Assembly: GCA_963573385.1 (NCBI GenBank)
Contig: CAUYLG010021644.1
Span: forward strand, 26,829 to 90,828
Direction of reading: 5' to 3'
Source of the DNA: Cacajao melanocephalus
Taxonomy: Eukaryota; Chordata; Mammalia; Primates; Pitheciidae
Length of the DNA: 64,000 nt
A program made the translations under genes and the position numbers. Below the pieces are notes generated by a model. The model saw only the letters and a list, made by a program, of their open reading frames with translations, was not told where the DNA came from and searched no databases. Numbering within the stretch: the first letter of the stretch is position 1; every line of letters begins with the position of its first letter. Positions 9,835-20,870 of the stretch are shown one piece after another.

Positions 9835-11681
9835 GTAATCCCATTTAGAATAGCAACAAAAAAGTAGGAATTAACAAAAAAAAAGTGGAAGACAAAGAAA
9901 TTGAAGCAGACAACAACAACAACAAAAATGGAAAGATGTTCATGGATTAGAAGAATGAAAGAGCCAATATTGCTAAAATGCCTATACTACCTAAAGTAAT
10001 CTACAGACTCAATGCAATCCCTTTCAAAATACCCATGACATTCTTCACAGAAATAGGAAAGACAATCCCAAAATGTATATGGAACCATGAAAGACCCAAA
10101 TAGCCAAATCTGTCCTGAGCAAAAAGAATAAAACTGGAGGAATCACATTACTCGACTTCAGATTATACTATAAAGCTATAGTAATCAAAACAGCAGGGTA
10201 CTGACATAAAAAACAGATATATAGACCAACAGAACAGAATAGAGAATCCAGAAACAAATCCATACATCTACAGTGAATGCATTTTCAACAGTGCCAAGAA
10301 TATACAGTGGGGAAAGCAGAGTGTCTTTAATAAATGGTGCTAGGAAAACTGGATATCCATATGCAGAAGAATGAAACTAGACCCCTATCTCTTTTCATAT
10401 ATAGAACTCAAATCAAAATGGATTAAAAACTTAAATCTAAGATCTCAAACTATGATACTACTGCAATAAAGCATTGGGGAAACTCTCTACAACAGTGGAC
10501 CAGGGAAAGATGTCTTGAGTAATAACCCGCAGTCACAGGTAGCCAAAGCAAAAGTGGACAAATGGGGTCACATTAAGTTAAAAAGCTTCTTCACAGCAAA
10601 GGATACAATCAACAAAGTGAAGAGACAACCCACAGAATGAGAGAACTGACCAGGGATTAATAACCACAATATATTTAATACAAGGATCTCAAACAACTCC
10701 ACAGGAAAAAAAAATGTAATAATCTGCTTTAAAAATTGGCAAAAGATGTAAGTAGACATTTCTCAAAAGAGGAAACACAAATGGCAAACAGATATATGAA
10801 AAGGTGCTCAACATCATTGATCATCAGAGAAATGCAAATCAAAACTGCAATGAGATATCATCTTATTCCAGTTGAAATTCCTTTTATCCAAAACGCAGGC
10901 AATAATAAATGCTGATGAGAATGTGCAGAAAAGGGACACCTTATACACTGTTAGTGCGAATGTAAATTAGTTCGATTAGTATGGAGAACAGTGTGAAGGT
11001 TCCTCAGAAAAACTAAAAATAGAGCTACCACATTATTCAGCAATCCCACTGCTAGGTATATACCCCAAAGAAAGAAAATCAGTATATCAAAGAGATGCCT
11101 GCACTTCCATTTTTATTGTAGCAATATTCCCCAATAACCAAGATTTCAAAGCAACTTAAATGTCCATCAGCAGATGCATAGATAAAGAAATTGTGGCACA
11201 TGACAAGAATAAGATTCCATCATTTGCAACAACATGAATGAAACTGGAGGTCAATATATTAAATGAAATAACCCAGGCACAGAAAGGCAAACTTGGCATG
11301 TTCTCACCTATTTCTGGAGCTAAAAGTCTAAACAATTGGACTCATGGAGACAGAGTAGAATGACGGTTACCAAAAGCTGAAAAGTGTAGTGGGGGCAAAA
11401 TGGGGATGATTAATGTGTACAAAAATATAGATAAATAGAATAAATAAGATATACTATTTAATAGCACAACAGGATGACTACTGTTAATGATAATTTATTG
11501 TGCATTTAAAAATAACCAAAAAAAGTATAATTGGATTGTCTGTAACACAAAGTAAGGATGAATGCTTGAGGTGATGAACATTCCATTTACCCTGATGTGA
11601 TTATTATGCTTACAACAAAAGATCTCATATACCCCAGAAATACATGCACCTACTATGTATCCATGAACATTAAAAATAAAA

Positions 11682-13575
11682 CTCAGGTTAGTTTAGAAGA
11701 ATGCCTTTGATGAAGGAATAAAATTATTAATCTTATTAAATTTTGAATCTTGTATATTGTACTATGTGAAGAAATAAGAAACTCACGTGAAATATTTCTG
11801 TTGGAAACCAAGCATAGTTGTTGTCTTGAGGGAAAGCACTTTGGCAATTGTTGAGACTAACTGCTTTTTTCACTGAACACCATTGACACCTGAAATAAAT
11901 GACAGACAAACCATGGTTATTTAGACTTGGGCATTGGCAGACATTTCCTTTTAAATAAATGAAGTGTTCTTGTTACTTCAAGAGACATAACTAACCACCT
12001 TTGTTGCCAATGGAAAAAATTCAAGCATCAGTTGAATAACAGTTTTAGAATTTTGGAGAAACTTGTATCTGCTAATCTGAGCTTGGTGGCTTGCCAATGC
12101 TTACAGTATTTTTTTTATTTTCATGGAAATACGTATGTTAACATGTAATGAGTTTATTATTGTTATTTTAAAACAAATTAATAAATATCCTTTATGTTTC
12201 TTAACTCTAAGTATAGAACATATGGAAAGATGTTTATTTCCCACAAGTAAATGGTCTTTGGGGTCTTCTTTTTAAGTATAGAAAGCTATATTAAGACCAA
12301 AAGAGGTTGAAAATAGCAGTTAAGAGATACGTTTGTCCTTTGAATAAACTCTTGAAGAGGCATTTTGCTAACCACCTTTTTTCCATCATTTCTGAACTTC
12401 TCCATCAGTGGTCTGTTTCTCTGTGCATGTGTCTCTCTCTCTCTGTCTTTCTCTCTGTGTGTGTCTGCCTCTCTCTGTCTCTTTCTATCATGAGCATTTG
12501 GGTAAAGAAAATATCCTTGAACAGTTAAATTAGTGGCAATGTTTCTAAAAAATAAAAAAGAGTTTTCACTGGGATAGGAGATTTTCTATATTATCTGGCA
12601 TATAGTTCCTCAAATAATTTCCTTCTTTTTTTAAGAACTTAATTTTATATTTTCAGTGACTCTACATGCAGGACTGTAAAATAGGAAAACAAATATCTTA
12701 CACCTATATGTCATTAGAAAGGCAGAAAGACTAAATGGGAAAGAAACAGTCAAAGAAAATAGAACCTACATACCCAAAATGCAAATGCAAATGCCAGGGG
12801 TCATTCTATTTTTGTAAAGCCTGGGATGTGTCCATTTTCCCTGAAATATCTATTTGATGTTATGCTGGTTACAGATGTTGCCACAATTACCGCTGACAGT
12901 GTGGCTTTACAGAGACTTAATGACAGGATGATTACTTGTGCAGAAGAGTCACTGGAGCCTACATACGTGAACAGAATGATACAGGCCCACACACTGAGAT
13001 TCTCAGCAAGTCGCTAGTGATGACCATTATATTTTCTAAGTGATATTATCAATAATGCTGTCTGATCAGCCAACCACAGTATACATTATAGGGAGAAGGC
13101 TCTGGGGGCTGTTTTGACAGAAAGCGAGATTTGGGCCACTTAGAAACTATTCCACTTGGAGGAGGCTATCATTTTATTTTTGCCACATGTAGAATTCTGC
13201 TGTGAGTTTTAAGCCACTAATTCCCTCCTCTATCTGGGAGTCATTTCCTTTTGTGTAATTTGAAAGGATTGGATTCCTTAGTAGTGTTCAACCAGTGAAA
13301 TCTTACCAGTGAAACCTCAACAAACAAAACAGAGAAGTAGAGCTGCTGGGTTTAATGAAAAGATGAGTAAATTTTACATCTCCCTTTGGGTCCCTACTGA
13401 GTTTCTCCTGCTCAGCTTCTGAAATATGGCTGTGGACCCTGAGGCTTTGGGTTACACTGTTTGAGAATGATTAGAATAAGCACTCTCTAGGTCCATGTGC
13501 TTCTAGAGGCTTTGTCAGAAATCTGAGTAATTTCTCTTAATTAGAGAACTAGTTGGTGTCAAGTGCAGAAATACA
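11682..13575. other. Non-coding DNA with no recognised family
   Basis: This is AT-rich sequence after the L1. A CT/GT-rich simple tract occupies 12430-12487. Opposed 63-codon open frames occur at 12801-13017 on both strands, and neither shows recognisable protein similarity. Confidence 0.55.
12430..12487. repeat. CT/GT-rich simple repeat
   Basis: A pyrimidine-rich tract of (TC)n alternating with short (TG)n runs. It creates a serine- and leucine-rich open frame that has no coding meaning. Confidence 0.85.
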
Positions 13576-13690
13576 TATGTGTGTGTGTATCTGTGTGTGT
13601 GTATTATATATAGGTGTGTGTGTGTGTGTATCTGCATTATGTTGGGGTGTGTGTGTGCATGTGTGTGTGTGTGCCTGAGTGTGTATGTAT
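13576..13690. repeat. Compound GT microsatellite
   Basis: Several (GT)n runs are separated by short TA-rich and 'ctgcattatgttgggg' interruptions. Alternating purine-pyrimidine DNA of this kind can adopt Z-form. The interruptions make it an old, stabilised tract. Confidence 0.9.
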
Positions 13691-13803
13691 CCTATTGGTT
13701 CTGTTTCTCTGAAGAACCCTGGCTAATGTCTAATACAATAAACATATGCTAGATGATCTGGGTAACCTTCTTATAACTGAATTTCAACACATGATGCCTG
13801 GTT

Positions 13804-13907
13804 ATAGTGACCATGCTTGCCTAGAACTTTCCCAATTTTAGCACTGCAAGTCCCACATTTCAGGGAATTCCTCAATTCCGGGGCAAACCAGCACAGTGGT
13901 CACCCTG
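13804..13907. repeat. Candidate short palindromic DNA-transposon fossil
   Basis: The left end 'tagtgaccatgcttgcc' and the reverse complement of the right end ('agggtgaccactgtgctgg') match imperfectly, giving terminal inverted repeats around a GGTGACCA core. The interior 'ttttagcactgcaagtccca' resembles a widespread short mammalian DNA element. I do not assign a family name. Confidence 0.45.
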
Positions 13908-14620
13908 AATTATAGCCACCTAGGAGACACTCAAGAGGGCATATATAGAACCCTAGGAATCTGCAGACTCCAGTTAAAGTTACACATGTAAGTTTATGTA
14001 GGAAACAGAGTCCTGCTCTGAAAATCAAGAAAACTAGTTTCCTATTCACTAGCAGTGAGATCCTGGGTAAGGGGTTTAAATAAAGTCAATGGTTATTTGC
14101 AAAAGCATGAATAAGTGACTGTGCATGTAGAGTTGCCCATTTCACCTGTATTTATGTTCCTTGCTATGGAGTGTAAAGCCAGTTCAATGGTAGACATTGG
14201 TTGTTTAGTTAAGCAAAATCAGTTGCTTTCAGCTTCACTATTGCTAATTATATGCCAGTAGTAGTTTATTTTAAAGATTTAAGTTTAATATACACAATAA
14301 ATCTAATCAACAATTCATTCAAATAATGAATATAGCACATATTACCATTATGCAATGTTCACTTAAGAATAAAAATATTTTATTCAGCCTTCTCATGTTT
14401 TATTCAGGAATATTGATCATTTTTATTAAACTTAGAATTGATGGAAAAGATACCATGAGTATTGGGAATTAAGGGAAAAAATCAAATAGGAAGAAGAGAA
14501 ATTATGTTAATACATATAGCCTCCTCAGAAGAACTGGATCATGAATTCTAGAACTAGTGAGTCTATTTTAAATGTTTATAGCAGGTACAATGCATTATTT
14601 GTAAAACTGTGTAACAAAGG

Positions 14621-15429
14621 TGATATGGGAGTGCTGGGAAGGGAAGAGCCTGGTCCCTTTAAATGCTACCGAAATGGGGAAGGGAAGTGCTGGATAGAGG
14701 AAGGTGTCATCCTTGGGTAGGGCCCTGCCCTTATAGACCTAGGTGAGGACAGGCATTTCCTGCCCAAGTGTTGCATTTCCCAAGTCCACCCTGGCCTGCC
14801 ATGTCCCCATCCTGTTCCTATAAAAACCTGAGACCCTAGCAAGGCAGAGACAGGAGCTGCTGGATGGTGAGAGGAATACACTGGAGGAAGAAAACAAGCA
14901 GGTGGACAATGAGAGAACGTCGAAGAAGAGCATGGGCAGGCTGGTAGGACTTCCACTGGTGGAACAAGGCGGAGTTTGGCAGCAGCAGTCAGAGGAGAGC
15001 CGGGACTACTTGGGGGAAAACCTTCCCATTCTATCCCCTTCTGATTTCCTCCATGTGCTGAGAGCTACCTCCACTCATTAAAACTTTGCACTCATTCTCC
15101 AAGCTGAGGTGTGATCCAATTCTTCTGGTACACCAAGGTAAGAACCCGGGATATAGAAAGCCCTCTGTTGTTGAGATAAGGCAGGGGTCTAATTGAGCTA
15201 ACACAAGCTGCCTACAGATGGCTAAACTAAAAGATCACACTGTAACGAATGTCCACTGGGGCTTCAGGAGCTGTAAATGTTCAACCCTAGACACTGCTGT
15301 GGAGTCAGAGTCCCACAGCCTGGCTGTCTGTATGCTCGCCTAGAGCTCTGAGCAGCAGGGCACTGAAGGAGTGAGCCGCACCCCAATCACATGCCCTGCA
15401 AGGGGGACAAAGGAACTTTTCCCGTTTCA
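14621..15429 (+). mobile_element. Solo ERV1 LTR, LTR9-like (HUERS-P3 group)
   Basis: This is an endogenous-retrovirus LTR of about 809 bp, starting tgatatgggagtgctgggaa and ending cccgtttca (TG...CA ends). U3 has a TATA-like 'cctataaaaacc' near 14817. A polyadenylation-type 'attaaa' is near 15078 ('cactcattaaaactttgcac'). A U5 with 'ggtaagaacccggg' follows near 15138. No internal retroviral genes flank it, so it is a solo LTR formed by recombination. The tetramer aaag occurs at 14616-14619 and 15430-15433, a possible 4-bp target duplication offset by one base on the left. The LTR9 name is from memory of the consensus. Confidence 0.75.
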
Positions 15430-15477
15430 AAAGCATTGACACAAATGGGGTGAACTCAGAGTCTGTTTAAAAAAGCA

Positions 15478-15680
15478 TGGGCTTAAGAGTCAAAAGGCAT
15501 GGATTTCAGTCTTGCGTGGCTTTGCTGCTTAACAGCAATGTGACCTCAGGCAGTTATGCTTCAGTTTCTTTGTCTGCCTTCATAGTTTCTTTACCTGCCT
15601 TCATCACTTCTGTTCATAGTGATTTTGGAAGGGTTAAATAAGATAATATATAAATGATCAGGGACAGTACAGTGATCTGT
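15478..15680 (+). repeat. MIR SINE
   Basis: The blocks follow MIR order: 'gcttaagagtcaaaaggcat', 'gctgcttaacagcaatgtga', 'cctcaggcagttatgcttca' and 'gggttaaataagataatata'. The middle has a small duplication of 'ctttacctgccttcat'-like sequence. Confidence 0.7.
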
Positions 15681-16089
15681 GGTGAGCAGGAGGAGGCCTG
15701 AGGGGGAAAGGGTGGTGAAAGGAAGGTCCAGGGGCACCTTCCACAAGCAGCGGATGCTCTAGAGAGATGTGCAACTGTCTGTAGCATCAAGAGCCGGGGC
15801 TCTGCTGGGGGTGACTTCCTTGTTTGTTTGAACAGTCTTTTCCTCCTGCCCTCTGCTCTCCTGACAGTGCTTTTCTTCAGCCAAACCAAATTGAATGCCA
15901 GAGGACAATGGACCCTGTTGGTGTAGCCTAGAGGTATGAGTCTCCCAAAACATGATAAAGGCCCAAGTGTCAATTTGGAGGAAAAAACGGAAAACAAGAG
16001 GTACAGCAATAGAATCTGCTTATACTGTAAAATTGCATGCAGGTAAGTGTGAAAATAAACTGCTGTAACTCTAGAAGTTAGGTTGGAAT

Positions 16090-16121
16090 TTTTTTATAAA
16101 CTTAAGCATATTCTTACCATA
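16090..16121 (+). mobile_element. Old L1M 3' region, left piece
   Basis: The block 'ataaacttaagcatattctt' corresponds to the L1 stretch just upstream of 'ccatatgacccagcaattcc'. It is separated from the rest of the L1 (from 16476) by the THE1-type LTR. Short and diverged. Confidence 0.45.
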
Positions 16122-16475
16122 TGTACGAGTCCATTTTCATGCTGCTGATAAAGACATACCCAAGACTGGGTAATTTATAAAGAAAAGGAGGTTTAACAGA
16201 CTTACAGTTCCATGTGGCTGGGAAGGCCTCACAATCATGGTAGAAGGGTGAAAACCATGTCTTACATGGTGGCAGGGAAGAGAGAAAATGAGAGCCAAGT
16301 GGAAGTTTTCCCTTATAGAACCATCAGATCTCATGAAACTACCACAGGAACAGTGTGGGGGAAACTGCCTCCATGATTCAATTAACTCCCACTAGGTCCC
16401 ACCCACAACATGTGGGAATTATTGGAGCTACAATTCAAGATGAGATTTTGGTGGGAACACAGCCAAGTCATATCA
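16122..16475 (-). mobile_element. THE1/MST-type MaLR solo LTR
   Basis: This is a non-autonomous ERVL-MaLR LTR of about 354 bp on the minus strand. Read on the plus strand it starts 'tgtacgagtccattttcatg' and ends 'acagccaagtcatatca', the complement of the THE1 start 'tgatatggtttggctgt'. The interior ('gactgggtaatttataaaga', 'ggcctcacaatcatgg') matches throughout. Flanking pentamers ccata (16117-16121) and ccaca (16476-16480) are a 4/5 target-site duplication. Confidence 0.9.
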
Positions 16476-16960
16476 CCACACAATCCAGGGATCCATTTCT
16501 GGATACTTATTTTGGAGAAATGAGAACTTAACACTCATACAAAAATCTGTTTATAGGACTGCCTATAGCACCTTTATTCATAATCATTCCATATTAGAAA
16601 CTCCCCAAATGTCAGGTGAATGAATAAACAGCAATGGTACATCCATACAATAGGATACTATTGGTAAGACAAATGAACCATTAAAACTACAGCAGCATGG
16701 ATGCATCTCAAAGGTATTATGTTGAGTGAAAGAAGTCAGTCTCAAAAAGTTGCATGGGGAATGGTTTCATTTCTATAACATTCTTGAAAATACAAAACTA
16801 TAACGATGGGGACAGGGGGGAGTGGGTGGGGATGGTAGAATTTTTCTGTGTATTGATTGTGACAGTGGTTGCACAAATCTAGACATGTGTTGAAACTCAT
16901 AGAACTGTATACCAAAGTAAAGGTCAATTTTATAATATGTTAATTTAAAGGTAAAACTAA
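16476..16960 (+). mobile_element. Old L1M 3' end, right piece
   Basis: Collinear with ancient L1 3' sequence: 'cctttattcataatcattcc', 'ccatacaataggatactatt', 'ctacagcagcatggatgcat', then a G-rich block and 'actgtataccaaagtaaagg'. The minus-strand frame of 144 codons overlapping here (16773-17207) is antisense to this repeat and is not a gene. Confidence 0.75.
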
Positions 16961-17489
16961 ATATTTGAGAAATATTGAAGATGCAAGGTACAATAATAAA
17001 TTTATTCTTATAAACACATTGACCATTTGTTAATCCCAAGTTTGACCTTGAAGAAACTCCAATAAAAATTGAAATAAGAGTTCTATATGCAGAAATGCCT
17101 GAAAATAGAACATTATGTAAGACAGGCAGCCTTGGCATGGGGCAGCAGATGCAGGGGGGAGATGTGTATAACAGGATGAGATGTAACAGGCAGTGTAACC
17201 TAGCCAAGGGGCTGAAGGATCAGAAAGTAATTGTCCCCAGGTAGACATAAAGGTCAGGGTCAAGTACAATGGTCTGAGAACAGAAACCAAAAGCAGAAGT
17301 TCAGGCATAGAGTCAAGAACACATGCTGGAGATGAAAAATCAGACTATAGTTTAGCTGCATCACAGAGCTCAAGGCAAGAGACCATCCAGCTCTTGGCAT
17401 CAAGTTACAAAGGAGTGAAGCAGAACAAGGATAAAGCAGATAGAGGCATCATGTGGGGTTCAGGGCGAAGGCACTGGAGTGAGACACAA
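16961..17489. other. Non-coding DNA, unassigned
   Basis: No repeat family or gene was recognised. Minus-strand frames here extend from the neighbouring L1 fossil and show no coding character. Confidence 0.5.
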
Positions 17490-17680
17490 CTGAATGGGAT
17501 TTCTGGTTCTGCCACCTCCTGGCTCACGACCTGGGATAAACATTTTACCGTCACATGAACACAACTGGATAAGAATATTCCCCCCCCCCCCCGACTACAG
17601 TGCTGGAAGAATTAAATGAAGTCACATTTGTAGTACTCTCAGCCAGTTGTGGGCTTTAGAGGAAGTGCACAGATATATAA
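17490..17680 (+). repeat. MIR SINE with internal C13 run
   Basis: 'tctggttctgccacctcctg' and 'gctcacgacctgggataaac' match the MIR core, and 'gaagaattaaatgaagtcac' its 3' part. A run of 13 cytosines (17580-17592) sits between them. Confidence 0.6.
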
Positions 17681-17724
17681 AAGTATATTAAATAAAAAGC
17701 CACAGTTCACATCACGACGACAGA

Positions 17725-17875
17725 GCTCTTGAGCTGTATATTTGGCAAGTCATTTCACCTTAAGTCTCAACTTGTAAATATGTAAAATGACTATAATCAC
17801 ACCTACTCCTTGGAATTTGGGAAAGAAAGTTTTGTGGGGATAAGAGCTATGACAATGCTTTGTGAACTGGGAATT
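17725..17875 (+). repeat. MIR SINE, second copy
   Basis: 'ggcaagtcatttcaccttaa', 'gtaaatatgtaaaatgacta' and 'gacaatgctttgtgaactgg' follow MIR order (family: 'aagttacttaacctctctg', 'ctgtaaaatgggga', 'gcgcttagaac'). Confidence 0.55.
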
Positions 17876-17899
17876 TCGATTTAAATGTATTTAAGATTA

Positions 17900-18415
17900 G
17901 AGCAGGCTAGGAAAGAGAAATCTTTTCTTGTTGCTTAGTTGTTGGCCTGAAGACACAGACAGCATTTGCCTGGAGGTCTGGGTTGGTGCTAGAGCCGGGT
18001 GGGACCAAACATAGAGAACAGGTTGAAAAGAGTCCAGCTGTGACATGCCAAACAACGTTGTTCATGGGTAGGAGATGATGTAATGTCAACACGACGATGA
18101 GAACCCACCTTTGAAGTTTGTGGGCAGGTGCCAAGGAAGTGAGATGGTTAGCAGCTTGAGTTCTGGCCACCCATGATGAATGCTACTGCCACTAGTCAGG
18201 AGAAGATTTTGCCCCAAGTAGCTACTGCACCTTCAGCTTAGGTTACAGTGAATGACACCTGGAAGATAACTGAACCCAACCAATAGCCTAAATCAGAGTG
18301 AACTCAACCCTCCAGCTGATCCTTTCAGTGAGAAATAAATGTTGATTACTGGAAGTTGCTGAGATTTTTGAGGTCATTTGTTATGTGATATTATTGCAAC
18401 AATAACTGACTTAGC
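17900..18415 (+). mobile_element. MLT1-like MaLR LTR, diverged
   Basis: The 3' end is the most convincing part. 'gtgagaaataaatgttgatt', then 'gaggtcatttgttatgtgat', then 'tattgcaacaataactgact' parallels the MLT1 end ('ataataaatg', 'gtaatttgttacgcagcaat', 'agataactaatac'). The 5' limit is uncertain. Confidence 0.5.
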
Positions 18416-18454
18416 ACAGAAAGTTCCTTAACTTTAGCTATTCTCAGTTTTGTT

Positions 18455-18760
18455 CTTTTAAAAATAAAATTAATAACGCCCATCACCTAGTAGGACAATT
18501 GTCAGGAATAAAAGAAGTGATACACGCTGAGTACTTAACACAGTACCCGATACCAAGCAAGAAGACAACACATGAAAATTACTGCTAGAAGGCAGGGAAT
18601 GGGTTAGTTTGCAAATTCTGAAAAGTGTACAGTTTGCTAAGTTTCTGCTCTCTCGTCTGTAAAATGCATGTGCCACCTATCTCTAAGGGATGCTGTTAGG
18701 ATGACACAAAGAGATGGATACAAGATTAGGTTGTGAAGAGCTTTGCATGGTTTAAGAATT
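18455..18760 (+). repeat. Two adjacent MIR fragments
   Basis: The first piece (18455-18560) reads 'taataacgcccatcacctag' then 'gctgagtacttaacacagta'. The second (18600-18760) reads 'gctctctcgtctgtaaaatg', 'gggatgctgttaggatgaca' and 'gaagagctttgcatgg'. Both follow MIR 3'-half order on the plus strand. Confidence 0.5.
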
Positions 18761-19794
18761 ATTATTTTTCTACTATAGAGAATACTCTTACCAAATGTTA
18801 TTTATCACCATCTCTGAAGCTAAAAAGTTATGGAGGAGAGTGGGACAAAAGACATCATTGATGACAGCCTGTACTAATAAACTGATAACTTATTAAAGTT
18901 AGTCCCTATGCAAGAGTCCCTCTTCACTCCATGCTCTTCTCTCTATATCCACAGCATTAGTATCCTTGCGGGTTGCTCTCAAACATCTGATAACACAGTT
19001 CAAGTATGTTGCAATTTGATTGCAAAAGGAAACTGCATATCTTGGAAAAGAGGCAGGGTTTTGCCAATATGAAAGGGATGATGGAGTATTTCTCTAATCA
19101 CATGCAAAGTAATTGACAAATGAGGATCTGACAGAATTAGACCATTAATAACTGAAGAAGAGAAAATCAACAAGGATGACGACATGATAGGCTTTAAAAG
19201 AGAATAAGTTGATCATTTAAATATCAAAAGATGCAGTGAGGCCTTTGGGAAAACTGATGAAACCTCAATTTTTTCTCAAAAGGTGTTTATGGTTGTGCAT
19301 TGAAGGATGTCATATCCTGCTAATATGTCACAATTTCTTTGAAAAGTAGTCTTAAAATAATTAGGTGTTAATTTTAATAATTAACAAATAACTGCAATAT
19401 AACCTGTGCTTCTAAAATTTCAAATCATCTTATTTTCATACATTTTCATTTTTTAAGATAAAGTCTAAAACTTCTCTCTCCGTTTTTCTAGGAAATTTTA
19501 GTTTCTATTTTTAGTGGCCTTTTTTCACCATCATTTTTTTCTGTGTGTAACTGGGATCTTTTCTATTTATTATTTCCTTCTCTCTTTTAAATCCAGAGAA
19601 CTACTTCTTATTTGGAGATTTAGGAACTGGGGCTTTTGGTGGAGTCATAAAGGGAGGAAAACATATGCCCAAGGTCCAGTAGACTGCCCTGGCCATTTCA
19701 GGTGAGTTATGTGGTTGGCCAAATGAACTTTTGAAAACCCTAGAGTGTGGGGTGTGAGACGTAGCTGCAAGGCAACGTGATGCCTTAGACCAAT

Positions 19795-19985
19795 CCTCTT
19801 CCTCATTTCTTTCTGACTTCAGCCAGGCAGTATAACTTTGAGTCTTTTTCTCCTCTGTAAAATGGGAACAATAATGTTTAACCTGCAGCACCTTTATGAG
19901 GACTGAATGGTATTATATACATTACAGTATGTTGGAAAATGTTTGCACAATAGATGCTCAAAAAACAGCTGTGATTATTTCTAAT
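19795..19985 (+). repeat. MIR SINE
   Basis: 'cttcagccaggcagtataac' then 'tctcctctgtaaaatgggaa', 'tatgaggactgaatggtatt' and 'cacaatagatgctcaaaaaa' follow the MIR consensus closely. Confidence 0.7.
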
Positions 19986-20469
19986 ATAGCCATGGAATAC
20001 AGAGAGAATATTCCACGAGGATATTTCCTCTGCTGCGTTCTCTTCTGTAACTTCTTACCTCTTGAGCATCTTTAAGCATACTTCAGCATTACCCTCCAGA
20101 CTCCCTTGTGTCCTCTGCCTGGCCACACAAGATGTGCATTCTGGGAAACAGCATCTTGTATTTAAGTTATTCTTCACTGAGCAGTGTAAAGAAAGATTTG
20201 CCTTAATATTCCCCAAAAAACTTGGGCTTACTGAAGGGATGCTTGGCGTGAGAGGAGGAAGAAGGGCCTGAAGGTGAGCGCTGGTACAGGCACCCAGAAA
20301 GCAACTTTGCCTCCTCCATGACTTGTCTTGAACACTCCATGAGTTGACTTCAATTTTTTAAACAAACACTGAACCAAATAGAACCAGCAAGGAATCAAAC
20401 CTTCAGAACATCCAGAGCTAGAATCAACCCACTAGTGTTAAATTTTGTCATCCATGGGAGGAACCTGAC

Positions 20470-20600
20470 AATAACTATGAATTAATTGTTTTGTAGCTAA
20501 GGAAAAGAAGGTTTATAGCTAAATTTGAGTAATTTGCCAGGGGTCTCACATGTAGCCAGAGTTGGAGGTGGGATTGAAAGCCAGGGGAACCCTCCAACAT
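20470..20600 (-). repeat. MIR SINE fragment
   Basis: 'gtagctaaggaaaagaaggt', 'gagtaatttgccaggggtct', then 'ggaggtgggattgaaagcca' is the complement of MIR ('gaggaaactgaggc', 'acttgcccaaggtcacacag', 'gggattcgaaccca'). Confidence 0.6.
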
Positions 20601-20689
20601 ACCACCTTACAAGTAAGCCCAAAGCTGTTCTGCTGTGGGTCAAATGAGTGCTCTGCAGGAAACACCTTGAGTCTTTATCTCAGATAGAT

Positions 20690-20870
20690 GGTGTGTGATA
20701 ATATTTACCAAAACACTTTGCATTCCTAATGTCAGTTTTCACCTTCAAATTGGTCCTTGAAATAGGTAAGGCAGAGGAAAGAATCTCATTTACCAATTAA
20801 TTTATGTGATGTATGCAAGGTCACAATTTAGCTAGTGTCAGAGCCAAGACTAGAATTGAATACTCTGAAC
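20690..20870 (-). repeat. MIR SINE fragment
   Basis: 'aaaacactttgcattcctaa', 'gatgtatgcaaggtcacaat' and 'gtcagagccaagactagaat' are collinear with the MIR complement. Confidence 0.6.

Larger units (their letters stand above)
7546..11320 (+). pseudogene. L1 ORF2 remnant (endonuclease-reverse transcriptase), dead
   Basis: This is the decayed ORF2, whose live product nicks target DNA and reverse-transcribes L1 RNA. It begins inside the endonuclease, so roughly the first hundred residues are missing, including the N-terminal catalytic glutamate region. Endonuclease DFNT remains at 7757-7768 and the SDH triad at 7994-8002. The reverse-transcriptase FADD box is at 9427-9438, but a TAA stop follows two codons later (9445-9447). 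A 34-bp tandem duplication lies at 8891-8958, and a partial Alu sits at 9596-9834. The C-terminal region runs to about 11320 with many stops. Confidence 0.8.
4708..11681 (+). mobile_element. Near full-length old L1 (L1PB/L1MA type), with Alu insertion
   Basis: This is a LINE-1 running from a 5'UTR start ('ggcagcctggaggcgg' at 4708) to an A-rich 3' end ('taaaaataaaa' at 11671). The parts in order are a 5'UTR of about 1.9 kb, an ORF1 remnant (6593 to about 7545), an ORF2 remnant (about 7546-11320) and a 3'UTR (about 11320-11681). The 3'UTR carries the 'agcacaacaggatgactact' block typical of L1PB/L1MA. ORF1 and ORF2 are riddled with stops and frameshifts, so the element is inactive. A partial Alu interrupts ORF2 at 9596-9834. 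The part before the ORF2 endonuclease core is deleted near 7545. An A11 run directly precedes the 5' end, and I could not define a target-site duplication. Subfamily is judged from memory of consensus sequence. Confidence 0.88.

Noticed and set aside
12801..13017. Overlapping 63-codon frames on both strands that might be a small exon
   Set aside because: Both strands are open, which happens by chance in short stretches. No splice acceptor or donor pair was convincing and no protein family was recognised.
14621..15429. Search for a retroviral internal region next to the LTR9-like element
   Set aside because: No gag, pol or env-like sequence or second LTR is present on either side, and flanking sequence is MIR or unassigned. 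It is a solo LTR.
15614..16009. 131-codon open frame on the minus strand
   Set aside because: Starts in unassigned DNA and ends in a MIR. No domain, no codon bias and no splice context.
16773..17207. 144-codon open frame on the minus strand, the longest in the window
   Set aside because: It overlaps the antisense of an old L1 3' end and runs into unassigned DNA. It has no recognisable domain, and its length is within chance for 64 kb of AT-rich DNA.
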